From assembly GCA_963662865.1 (NCBI GenBank), contig OY759969.1, positions 496,001 through 560,000 of the forward strand: DNA of 64,000 nt, given 5' to 3'. Positions 55,401-62,375 of the stretch are shown here, in pieces; positions within the stretch are counted from its first letter, which is position 1, and each line of letters opens with the position of its first letter. Source of the DNA: JAJDYQ01 sp963662865 (lineage in GTDB: Bacteria; Pseudomonadota; Gammaproteobacteria; JAJDYQ01). Under the pieces are notes generated by a model that searched no databases, was not told the origin of the DNA, and saw only the letters and a program-made list of their open reading frames with translations. Made by a program: the position numbers and the translations under genes.

Positions 55401-55651
55401 AGGTGCAGGAAGGCCGGCCACATATCGTTGACACGATCAAGAATGACGAGATATCACTGATCATTAATACCACTGAGGGAGTACAGGCAATAGCCGATTC
55501 TTTTGAAATTCGACGCGAAGCACTGCATCGCAAAGTTTATTATACTACGACTTTAGCTGGCGCTCATGCGACGTGCATGGCAATAAGGCATCGAAATGAT
55601 TGCAGCGTGAATCGCTTGCAGGATATACATCAGGAAATTGCAAATGGATAA
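52424..55651 (+). CDS. carB: Carbamoyl-phosphate synthase large subunit
   Basis: Makes carbamoyl phosphate from bicarbonate, ammonia and two ATP. From ATG 52424 the product has 1,075 residues and begins MPKRTDIQSILLIGSGPIVI. Two homologous ATP-grasp halves are evident: LLPTMGGQTALNCALDM with FTMGGSGGGIAYN, and VQYGGQTPLKLARDLA with VVRPSYVLGGRAMEIVH. An oligomerisation domain lies between them, and the C-terminal MGS-like allosteric domain holds LGFSLVATHGTARTIQ. The 8-nt overlap with carA and the overlap with greA imply one operon. Confidence 0.98.
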   Translation: MPKRTDIQSILLIGSGPIVIGQACEFDYSGAQACKALREEGYRVILVNSNPATIMTDPDMADSIYIEPIEWRTVAQIIKDEKPDALLPTMGGQTALNCALDMYREGVLERYGVEMIGASKDAIDMAEDRDQFRQAMEEIGLNMPKSAIAHSLEEAWQVQAGVGFPTIIRPSFTMGGSGGGIAYNREEFEQICRRGLDASPTTEILLEQSALGWKEYEMEVVRDHKDNCIIVCSIENFDPMGIHTGDSITVAPAQTLTDKEYQILRDASLRVLRKVGVDTGGSNVQFAVNPDNGELIIIEMNPRVSRSSALASKATGFPIAKVAAKLAVGFTLDELSNEITGGVTPVSFEPVIDYVVTKIPRFTFEKFPQANDRLTTQMKSVGEVMAIGRNFQESMQKALRGLETGIHGLDEVLNLDAEGRDDKLSWELGFPGGERILYVADAFRAGQCLEKIHVQTRIDPWFLAQIQDLVEDEGSIKGRSLSDLTRDRLHRLKRKGFSDARLAKLLDCSESEVRKRRFDDDIHPVYKRVDSCAAEFASTTAYMYSTYEEECEAWPNDNEKIIVLGGGPNRIGQGIEFDYCCVHAALACREDGYETIMINCNPETVSTDYDTSDRLYFEPLTLEDALEVMRVESPAGVIVQYGGQTPLKLARDLAASGAPIIGTTPDSIDLAEDRERFQQVLHNANLKQPPNRTATSADEAVGLAGEIGYPLVVRPSYVLGGRAMEIVHNDDNLVRYMHEAVRASNDSPVLLDRFLEHAIEIDVDAVCDGEEVIVAGIMQHIEQAGIHSGDSACSLPPYSLSDEVIEQIKEQTRIMARDLSVCGLMNVQFAVQGKEIYVLEVNPRASRTVPFVSKATGIPFARIAARCMTGKTLREQGIKEPAAPGNYYSVKEAVFPFMKFPGVDPILGPEMKSTGEVMGVASEFGAAYAKSQLGAGNVLPDSGKALLSVREADKKGIVAVAQELVKLGFSLVATHGTARTIQAVGVECESVNKVQEGRPHIVDTIKNDEISLIINTTEGVQAIADSFEIRREALHRKVYYTTTLAGAHATCMAIRHRNDCSVNRLQDIHQEIANG

Positions 55652-56126
55652 GGTTTATCTAACATTACGCGGGGCCGAGCAGCTTCGCGAAGAACTTAAA
55701 AGACGAAAGACAGTTGATCGTCCCCGAATAGTCGCTGCGATTGCAGAGGCTCGCGAACATGGAGATCTTAAGGAAAATGCGGAATATCATGCCGCACGTG
55801 AGCAGCAGAGTTTTTGTGAAGGACGCATCAAGGATATCGAAGGTAAGCTCTCCAATGCCGAGATTATTAATGTAACCAAGATGGGGAAACATGCGAACGG
55901 CAAGGTGATTTTCGGCGCTACAGTTGATTTGATGGATGAAGATACCGAGGAAGAGATAACTTATCAGATTGTCGGTGAAGATGAGGCCGATATTAAACAA
56001 AGCAGGATTTCAATAGGTTCTCCGTTTGCCCGTGCGCTGATTGGCAAGCAGCAGGGCGATGTGGCTGAAGTTCAGGCTCCCGGCGGAATACGCAGTTATG
56101 AAATAGTCGAGATTCGTTATGAATAA
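55644..56126 (+). CDS. greA: Transcript cleavage elongation factor GreA
   Basis: Rescues backtracked RNA polymerase by stimulating transcript cleavage. The ATG at 55644 overlaps the carB stop (ATGGATAA), with AGGAA upstream. The 160-residue product has the coiled-coil tip AREHGDLKENAEYHAAREQQ with the acidic Asp/Glu pair. The C-terminal FKBP-like domain follows (VDLMDEDTEEEITYQIVGEDEAD, ARALIGKQQGDVAEVQAPGG). carA-carB-greA is a common gammaproteobacterial order. Confidence 0.97.
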   Translation: MDKVYLTLRGAEQLREELKRRKTVDRPRIVAAIAEAREHGDLKENAEYHAAREQQSFCEGRIKDIEGKLSNAEIINVTKMGKHANGKVIFGATVDLMDEDTEEEITYQIVGEDEADIKQSRISIGSPFARALIGKQQGDVAEVQAPGGIRSYEIVEIRYE

Positions 56127-56171
56127 GATTTTTGAGGCTTAAGATATAAAAATGCTTCGCCTTCCGAAATT

Positions 56172-57104
56172 ATGAACAGATATAAAATGAATATCGAAGT
56201 AATAACGCAAGATCAAATAGATGGCCGTAGCTACTGGATAGATGAAATCAGTAGATTAAGTGGTGATTTTGGTGTCGATGCTGAAAAAGTTGAGGATAAG
56301 GTAGGTTTGGAGATAAAGAATAATGGAATTGACACACTACTTGGTCACTTGCGGTTATGTGGAGCAATACCAGAGAGATATGGGTACGACACAAGCGAGG
56401 AAAAATTGTATTCAAAGTACACTGATGTGGTAATCCACGAGGCGTATCTTTCCATGGGGTTTAATAGCATAGTATTGAAAGAAAGGACTGATGTTGCAGA
56501 TGTCGAATGTGTTAATGATGATTATAGTTTTGTTGCAGATGCAAAGGCATTTCGACTAAGCCGAACAGCAAAGAATCAAAAAGACTTCAAAGTTCAAGCT
56601 ATGGATGATTGGAAACACGGTAAGCCATATGCAATGGTTGTTTGTCCGGTTTACCAACTACCCGCTCGTACAAGCCAAATATACCAGCAAGCCGGAGTAA
56701 GATCAGTTTGTATAAGCACATACACCCATCTTGCAGCTCTTTCGTGTTATGCAAAAGCAAGTGGCAAAGATCGTGCTATGGCGCTGATTCATGAAGTGTT
56801 TAAGGCGATTGAAGCCATGAATCCATCGAAAGATGCAAATATATACTGGCAAACTGTAAATCGAAAAATACTCGATTTTGATACAGTCATTAGAGATTTA
56901 TGGCAAGAGGAAAAGAAGGCATCTTTAGAATCTATACATATTTCTAAGGAAGAGGCTCTTAGCTTTCTTTCTTCTGAGCGTGAAAGAATTATGAGACTTT
57001 CGAAGGAACAGGCGATTAGAGAAATTCTCAAAATCAGCAGGATAGAGAATAAAATTAAAGCCATCAAGTCTGTTGCTGATAATGGATTATTAGCCTTGGG
57101 ATGA
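56172..57104 (+). CDS. HindIII-family type II restriction endonuclease
   Basis: A 310-residue protein. The segment VADAKAFRLSRTAKNQKDFK, then VQAMDDWKHGKPYAMVV, matches R.HindIII nearly residue for residue as I recall it; the DAK triad belongs to the PD-(D/E)XK nuclease core. EERYGYDTSEEKLYSKYTDVV-like sequence upstream and PVYQLPARTSQIYQQAGV downstream also fit. The C-terminal EEALSFLSSERERIMRLSKEQAIREIL continues the family pattern. It is AT-rich compared with greA before it, and the methyltransferase follows after 9 nt. Cleavage at AAGCTT is inferred from the match. Confidence 0.92.
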   Translation: MNRYKMNIEVITQDQIDGRSYWIDEISRLSGDFGVDAEKVEDKVGLEIKNNGIDTLLGHLRLCGAIPERYGYDTSEEKLYSKYTDVVIHEAYLSMGFNSIVLKERTDVADVECVNDDYSFVADAKAFRLSRTAKNQKDFKVQAMDDWKHGKPYAMVVCPVYQLPARTSQIYQQAGVRSVCISTYTHLAALSCYAKASGKDRAMALIHEVFKAIEAMNPSKDANIYWQTVNRKILDFDTVIRDLWQEEKKASLESIHISKEEALSFLSSERERIMRLSKEQAIREILKISRIENKIKAIKSVADNGLLALG

Positions 57105-57113
57105 ATATTTATT

Positions 57114-58055
57114 ATGAATGATGACTATATAAATAAAATTACTCTCGGCGATTGTCTGGGTTACATCTCTGAGCTAACAGACAACAGTATCGATTTGTTT
57201 TTATCCGATATTCCCTACGGGATCAACCTTGATGATTGGGATGTTTTACACAGTAATAAAAATTCAGCATTGCTGGGAAAATCACCTGCTCAAGAGGGTA
57301 AATCGGGATTTAAGCGTCGAGGTAAGCCAATCAATGGTTGGTCACAATCTGATAGGAATATTGGATTAGAGTACCAGCAGTGGTGTAAACATTGGGCAAT
57401 GAAAATTTATCCAAAGATGAAGAATGGTTCTTTTTTGTTTGTGTTTGGCGCAAGAAGAACTATTCATAGGGTTGTTAACGCTTTTGAAGATAGTGGCTTT
57501 CTTCTAAAAGATACTTTAGCCTGGAAGAAGCCATCTGCACACCATAGAGCTCAAAGAGTGAGCATTGTCCTTGATCGCAGGGGCTTAGTAGATGAGGCAA
57601 ACAAGTGGGAAGGCTGGCGGATCGGTAATCTGGCTCCTATTTGGGAACCGATAGGATGGTTTATGAAGCCTTATACAATCGGTGGAACTATTACAGACAA
57701 TATACTTGAAAATGAAGTTGGAGCCATGAATTTAGGTGATTGCCGATTAAATGAACATAGCCCAACCAATATGCTTGAGTTTGGCTTTGGTAAGCACGAA
57801 GCACGAATCCACGAGGCGCAGAAACCTTTAGAGCTAATCAAATATCTAATAAGACTTACAACAAGGAAAAATCAAATTGTCCTTGATCCATTTATGGGGA
57901 GCGGAACAACAGCTATTGCTGCAAAAAATATATGCCGGCAGTTTATTGGTTTTGAAGCCAATCCAGAGTTTCACGCTAAATCTTTGGAAAGGTTGAGGGC
58001 AATTACCAAGGACAAAGCGAAGGAACGGCCTTTGTTCCAGCGAGCATTGCTTTAA
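57114..58055 (+). CDS. HindIII-family N6-adenine DNA methyltransferase
   Basis: A 313-residue enzyme that would protect AAGCTT. Motif IV is SDIPYG near residue 32, followed by INLDDWDVLH, NSALLGKSPAQEGKSGFKRRG in two parts, and KPINGWSQSD, all hallmarks of M.HindIII as I recall it. Motif I, DPFMGSGTT, is near the C-terminus, so this is a beta-class enzyme. AHHRAQRVSIVLDRRG and WEGWRIGNLAPIWEPIGWF are further conserved stretches. Together with the endonuclease it forms a complete two-gene system. Confidence 0.94.
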   Translation: MNDDYINKITLGDCLGYISELTDNSIDLFLSDIPYGINLDDWDVLHSNKNSALLGKSPAQEGKSGFKRRGKPINGWSQSDRNIGLEYQQWCKHWAMKIYPKMKNGSFLFVFGARRTIHRVVNAFEDSGFLLKDTLAWKKPSAHHRAQRVSIVLDRRGLVDEANKWEGWRIGNLAPIWEPIGWFMKPYTIGGTITDNILENEVGAMNLGDCRLNEHSPTNMLEFGFGKHEARIHEAQKPLELIKYLIRLTTRKNQIVLDPFMGSGTTAIAAKNICRQFIGFEANPEFHAKSLERLRAITKDKAKERPLFQRALL

Positions 58056-58171
58056 AAATAACTAACCAGACCTTGCGTAAGCTACTCCACACAGGACTTA
58101 TCTAAGGAACCAGACAATGTTTGCCATTCTCCGACAGAGTGGCTTGTTCCATGGTCGGGTTACCGCAGGCA

Positions 58172-60997
58172 TTACAGCCTTTCAATCCTGTTCTTTTGAT
58201 CCTGTAGATTTTTTAATGCGGCCTCGGTATTGGTCAGTTTCTCGCGTTCCCTGTTGACTATGGTTGCCGGCGCCTTGTCGAGAAAGCTGGTATTAAATAG
58301 TTTGCCATTGAGCCGCTTGACTTCGTCTTTCAGCTTACCAATTTCTTTTTGCAGGCGCATCAGTTCAGCGTCCTTATCAATCAGTCCTGCAAGTGGGATG
58401 AGGATTTTCATTTTTCCGAGCAGGGAGATTGCGGACTCAGGTGCGTCGTCTTCGTTGTCGATGATGTCGATGCTGTTTGTTCTGGCGAGGGAATTGATAT
58501 AAGGGCGTGCGGTTTCCAGGTGTACCCTGTCGGTATCGGAGGCATTGGCAAGCAGGACAGGTACGGCCTTGCCGGGTGCGATGTCCATTTCAGATTTGAT
58601 ACGGCGTACCCCGAGAATAAATTCTCTGGTCCATTGCATTTCCTCGGTGGCTGTCGCATTGATGGGTGATTCGTCGTAGCGGGGATAGCTTTGCCGCATG
58701 ATCGTATCCCCATTGACTCCGGCTATCGGCGCGATGGCCTGCCATATTTCTTCCGTGATGTACGGCATGATGGGATGAGCCAGCCGCAGGATGGATTCCA
58801 GCGTGGTGACCAGCGTTCTGCGTGTGCCGCGCTTTTGTGCATCGTCGACGGTATCGCTATTGAGTGTGGTTTTCGACAGTTCCAGATACCAGGCGCAGTA
58901 CTCATTCCAGGTGAAGTCATAAATTGCCTGCGCCATGTGGTCGAAACGATAGCCTTCGATGGCATCGGTCATGGTCCGGGTGGTTTCCTGTAGCCGCGAG
59001 GCTATCCATTGATCGGCTGCGGATAGCTTGATCTCGCCTTTCAGATCACAGTCCCAATCTTCGGTATTCATCAATACATAACGTGCGGCATTCCATAGCT
59101 TGTTACAGAAATTGCGATAGCCCTCTATACGCGACATATCAAATTTAATATCACGACCGGTTGAAGCCATGGCGGCAAAAGTGAAGCGCAGGGCATCGGT
59201 TCCAAATGCCTGAATACCGTTGGGAAATTCCTGGCGGGTCTGTTTTTCAATTTTCTTTGCTAACTGCGGCCGCATCATGCCGGTAGTGCGCTTTTGTACC
59301 AGTGTCTCAAGATCAATACCGTCAATCAGGTCAATCGGGTCGAGTACATTGCCTCTGGATTTAGCCATTTTGTCGCCGTGAGAATCGCGTATCAGACCAT
59401 GAATATAGATGTCTCTGAAAGGTGGTTTGCCGTCCATGAATTTCAGGCCCATCATTATCATGCGTGCGACCCAGAAGAAAATGATATCGAAGCCTGTGAC
59501 CAGTACCGAGGTGGGGTAGAAGATTTTCAGGCGTTCAGTGTTTCCTGGCCACCCCAGAGTGGAGAAAGGCCAGAGTGCCGAACTGAACCAGGTATCCAGT
59601 ACGTCTTCGTCCTGGCGCAGTTCGTGGCCATCGGCCAGATTGTGTCGTTTACGAATGTCTTTTTCGGAATGACCGACATAGATATTACCGGCCTGATCAT
59701 ACCAGGCCGGGATACGGTGACCCCACCAGATCTGGCGGCTGATACACCAGTCCTGGATGTCGTGCATCCAACTGTAATAAGTGTTTTTCCAGTTATCCGG
59801 GATAAACCGGATAGTGCCGTCTTCGACGGCTCTGAGCGCCGGTTCTGCCAGTGGCCCGGTCCTTACATACCATTGTCTGGTAAGGAAAGGCTCAATCACG
59901 GTGCCGGAACGGTCGCCACGCGGAACCATCAGTTTATGCTCTTTGATCTGCTCCAACAGGTCCTGTGACTCCAGGTCAGCTACGATCTGTTTTCGGGCCT
60001 GGTAGCGATCCATGCCGACGTAAGCTATCGGAATCAGGTCTTTTTCTCTTTCTTCGTTCGCACGGACTGCGGCATTGGTGGTGAAGATGTTAATCAGGCC
60101 ACCGTGGACTTGTTCACTGATAGCCACCTCAGCGCGATGACGCTGCCAGACGGCATAGTCGTTGAAGTCATGTGCGGGGGTAATCTTCACGCAGCCGGTC
60201 CCGAACTCGGTATCGACGTGTTCTTCGTCGGCGATGATCGGGATTCTACGGCCGGTGAGCGGCAGCTCCAGCAGTTCGCCAATCATATGCCTGTAGCGCA
60301 CGTCTGTCGGGTTGACCGCGACCGCACAGTCGCCCAGCATGGTTTCCGGGCGTGTGGTGGCGACGACAAGGTGACCGGTACCATTCACCAGCGGGTATTT
60401 CATATACCACATATGGCCGTTTTCTTCCTCGGAAATGACTTCCAGGTCCGATATAGCGGTGTGCAGGACGGGGTCCCAGTTCACCAGACGCCTGCCGCGG
60501 TATATCAGTCCTTCCTCATACAATCGGATGAAGACCTCCCTGACGGCCTCAGACAGACCTTCATCCATGGTGAAGCGTTCATGTTCCCAATCCAGCGAGG
60601 AACCAATACGGCGGAGCTGGTGGGTGATATTGTCGCCGGATTCTTCGCGCCATTCCCGGATACGCTCGATGAATTTCTCACGTCCGAGTGTATGCCGGGT
60701 TTCACCATCTTTTTCCAGACGGCGCTCAACCACCATCTGTGTGGCGATACCGGCATGGTCGGTACCAGGCTGCCAGAGCGTCGGCTTGCCCGTCATACGC
60801 TGATAGCGCGTCAGGGTGTCCATGATGGTATTGTTGAAGCCATGGCCCATGTGCAGGCTGCCGGTGACATTGGGTGGCGGGATCATGATGCAGTAGGGCG
60901 CGCCGTTACCCTCCATGTCCGGCCTGAAATAGCCGTTCTCTTCCCAGGTTTTGTACCAGCGCCCTTCGATTTCCTGTGGGGAATAGGTCTTGTCCAT
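58172..60997 (-). CDS. valS: Valyl-tRNA synthetase
   Basis: A 941-residue class I synthetase. It begins MDKTYSPQEIEGRWYKTWEE; the HIGH box is PPPNVTGSLHMGHGFNNTI and the KMSKS-type box is GDKMAKSRGNVLDP. The editing domain has VATTRPETMLGD, and the anticodon-binding part includes ARYVLMNTEDWD. The C-terminal coiled-coil arm (LMRLQKEIGKLKDEVKRLNG, LFNTSFLDKAPATIV) is intact. It is convergent with the HindIII-like genes, which were therefore inserted between greA and valS. Confidence 0.98.
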   Translation of the reverse strand: MDKTYSPQEIEGRWYKTWEENGYFRPDMEGNGAPYCIMIPPPNVTGSLHMGHGFNNTIMDTLTRYQRMTGKPTLWQPGTDHAGIATQMVVERRLEKDGETRHTLGREKFIERIREWREESGDNITHQLRRIGSSLDWEHERFTMDEGLSEAVREVFIRLYEEGLIYRGRRLVNWDPVLHTAISDLEVISEEENGHMWYMKYPLVNGTGHLVVATTRPETMLGDCAVAVNPTDVRYRHMIGELLELPLTGRRIPIIADEEHVDTEFGTGCVKITPAHDFNDYAVWQRHRAEVAISEQVHGGLINIFTTNAAVRANEEREKDLIPIAYVGMDRYQARKQIVADLESQDLLEQIKEHKLMVPRGDRSGTVIEPFLTRQWYVRTGPLAEPALRAVEDGTIRFIPDNWKNTYYSWMHDIQDWCISRQIWWGHRIPAWYDQAGNIYVGHSEKDIRKRHNLADGHELRQDEDVLDTWFSSALWPFSTLGWPGNTERLKIFYPTSVLVTGFDIIFFWVARMIMMGLKFMDGKPPFRDIYIHGLIRDSHGDKMAKSRGNVLDPIDLIDGIDLETLVQKRTTGMMRPQLAKKIEKQTRQEFPNGIQAFGTDALRFTFAAMASTGRDIKFDMSRIEGYRNFCNKLWNAARYVLMNTEDWDCDLKGEIKLSAADQWIASRLQETTRTMTDAIEGYRFDHMAQAIYDFTWNEYCAWYLELSKTTLNSDTVDDAQKRGTRRTLVTTLESILRLAHPIMPYITEEIWQAIAPIAGVNGDTIMRQSYPRYDESPINATATEEMQWTREFILGVRRIKSEMDIAPGKAVPVLLANASDTDRVHLETARPYINSLARTNSIDIIDNEDDAPESAISLLGKMKILIPLAGLIDKDAELMRLQKEIGKLKDEVKRLNGKLFNTSFLDKAPATIVNREREKLTNTEAALKNLQDQKNRIERL

Positions 60998-61481
60998 ATC
61001 CGTATTCTACGGGCTGTCGTGCGAAAACAGCGCATTTTACAGAAAACAGAGAGCCATGTGTGTTGGGTGTGATTGATTCCTCGGGCCGATAGCTTGGTGC
61101 TGCGGATATTTCCCTGCTGTTTGAAGGGCAGCGGTCACCTTCGGCAGGTTATGGATGCCGATACCGTTTGGTGTTGTGATTGGCAGGGCAGTGCGGTTGT
61201 GGGGAGTTCCTCAACGTTGTTCCGGTTTAATATCCATGGATGCTTTGATAAGAGACAGTGCCCATGTCACAGAGCGCCATGGTGGTATTGGATTACTTGC
61301 TCCAGTGCAGACCGCTTCTTTGAGCCTTACAGGTATTAAACCTGCACGGGATTTGACCGGAATGCAGTGGTGGTGTATAACAATCTGAAGGTAAACTTGA
61401 TATGATTTTCGCGGGTCCTTCCTAGAGGAAGATTTGATTTTTATCCTTGCTTTCAACAAGATCAAAGAGTGATTTTACAGT
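60998..61481. other. 484-nt intergenic region beside valS
   Basis: It must hold the valS promoter on the minus strand. TAAAAT and TAGAAT -10-like hexamers occur just upstream of valS, but neither has a convincing -35. A short palindrome CTTCCTAGAGGAAG lies near 61418-61432. I see no gene or recognisable repeat. Confidence 0.4.
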
Positions 61482-61886
61482 ATGAGTCAACGAGAAAAAT
61501 TAAAAGATCTAATGGTTCGCTTTTGTAATAATAAGGGAAGCAGAACTTTTTCTTTGCAAGAGCTAAATGAAGAATTTGCAGATTACAGTGAAATAGAAAT
61601 AGGTGGAAAAACGCCACAGGCAACCGTGCGAAGGCTACTACAAGAACTAAGAAATGAAAATTTTATTTCGTTCAAAGACAATTCAGGACACTATACTTTA
61701 AGAGGCATTGAGTTGTTGAATGATGAAAAAGAGGATATAAAAAATCTAGATATTTCAAACGAGAACTCTAATAGAAGAGAATATTTAGTCGAGACCTATG
61801 CTAGAAATATTGAATGGGTAAAGCAAGCTAAAGAAATTTATGGTCTATTTTGTATGATGGATAATTGTGGTAATACTTTTTGGTGA
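61482..61886 (+). pseudogene. HNH-type restriction endonuclease gene truncated by an insertion sequence
   Basis: A 134-residue stump. Residues 1-80 form a winged-helix-like domain (FSLQELNEEFADYSEIEI, PQATVRRLLQELRNENFISF, HYTLRGIELL) of the kind found in Dam-replacing and HNH restriction enzymes. Residues about 100-132 (REYLVETYARNIEWVKQAKE, IYGLFCMMDNCGNTF) are the usual start of an HNH module, with CxxxxC metal ligands. The sequence then runs into GGTGATTATCCC, the apparent end of an IS1595-type element, and stops at once. The catalytic His-Asn-His part is missing. The family assignment rests on my memory of such proteins. Confidence 0.65.
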
Positions 61887-62343
61887 TTATCCCTTGTAAA
61901 CATGTATAAGTTGGGCTATTCTCTTTGAAAATAAGGAGATAGACACATGAAATTTACCATCAATGACTTTCACAAACGCTTCCCAGATAATGATTCCTGC
62001 TTGCATGAGTTAATGGTACAGCGTTATGGCGATCATACTACCTGCCCTGAGTGCGAAAAGGAAAGCAGATTTCACCGTGTTAAAGGCCGTAGATGCTATG
62101 AGTGCCAGTGGTGCGGATATCAAGTATATCCTACTAAAGGCACTGTGTTCGAGAAGTCAACCACGCCGCTTTCAGACTGGTTCTATGTCATCTACCTGAT
62201 GACTGCCACGCGATACGGCGTGTCTGCAAAGGAAGTCGAGCGTCAACTGGGAGTAACCTACAAGACTGCATGGCGCATGTGCCACAAGGTGCGAGAACTC
62301 ATGGGCAGCAGTTCCCCTGACAAACTGAGCGGCCATGGTGATT
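61882..62343 (+). mobile_element. Truncated IS1595-family element
   Basis: It begins at the probable terminal repeat GGTGATTATCCC (61882) inside the HNH gene. It carries the 5' half of a transposase gene and ends abruptly near 62337-62343, where the restriction-methylase sequence begins. No right-hand terminal repeat is seen. GGTGATT occurs at both the left end and the right junction. Confidence 0.65.
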
Positions 62344-62375
62344 GGGGTTGCTATCTTCCGGCTCGATCATCCTAG
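61947..62375 (+). pseudogene. IS1595-family transposase, N-terminal half
   Basis: AAGGAG precedes the ATG. The open frame gives 142 residues with the zinc ribbon CPECEKESRFHRVKG then CYECQWCGYQVYPTKGTVFE. The helix-turn-helix region TRYGVSAKEVERQLGVTYKTAWRMCHKVRELM follows in two parts. An intact transposase would continue after DKLSGH into the ISXO2-like catalytic domain (DETYIGG). Here it changes to GDWGCYLPARSS, encoded by the reverse strand of the methylase gene. The catalytic DDE domain is therefore lost. Confidence 0.85.

Noticed and set aside
60104..61072. 322-codon plus-strand open frame opposite valS
   Set aside because: It is an antisense shadow of a conserved synthetase gene with no family signature.
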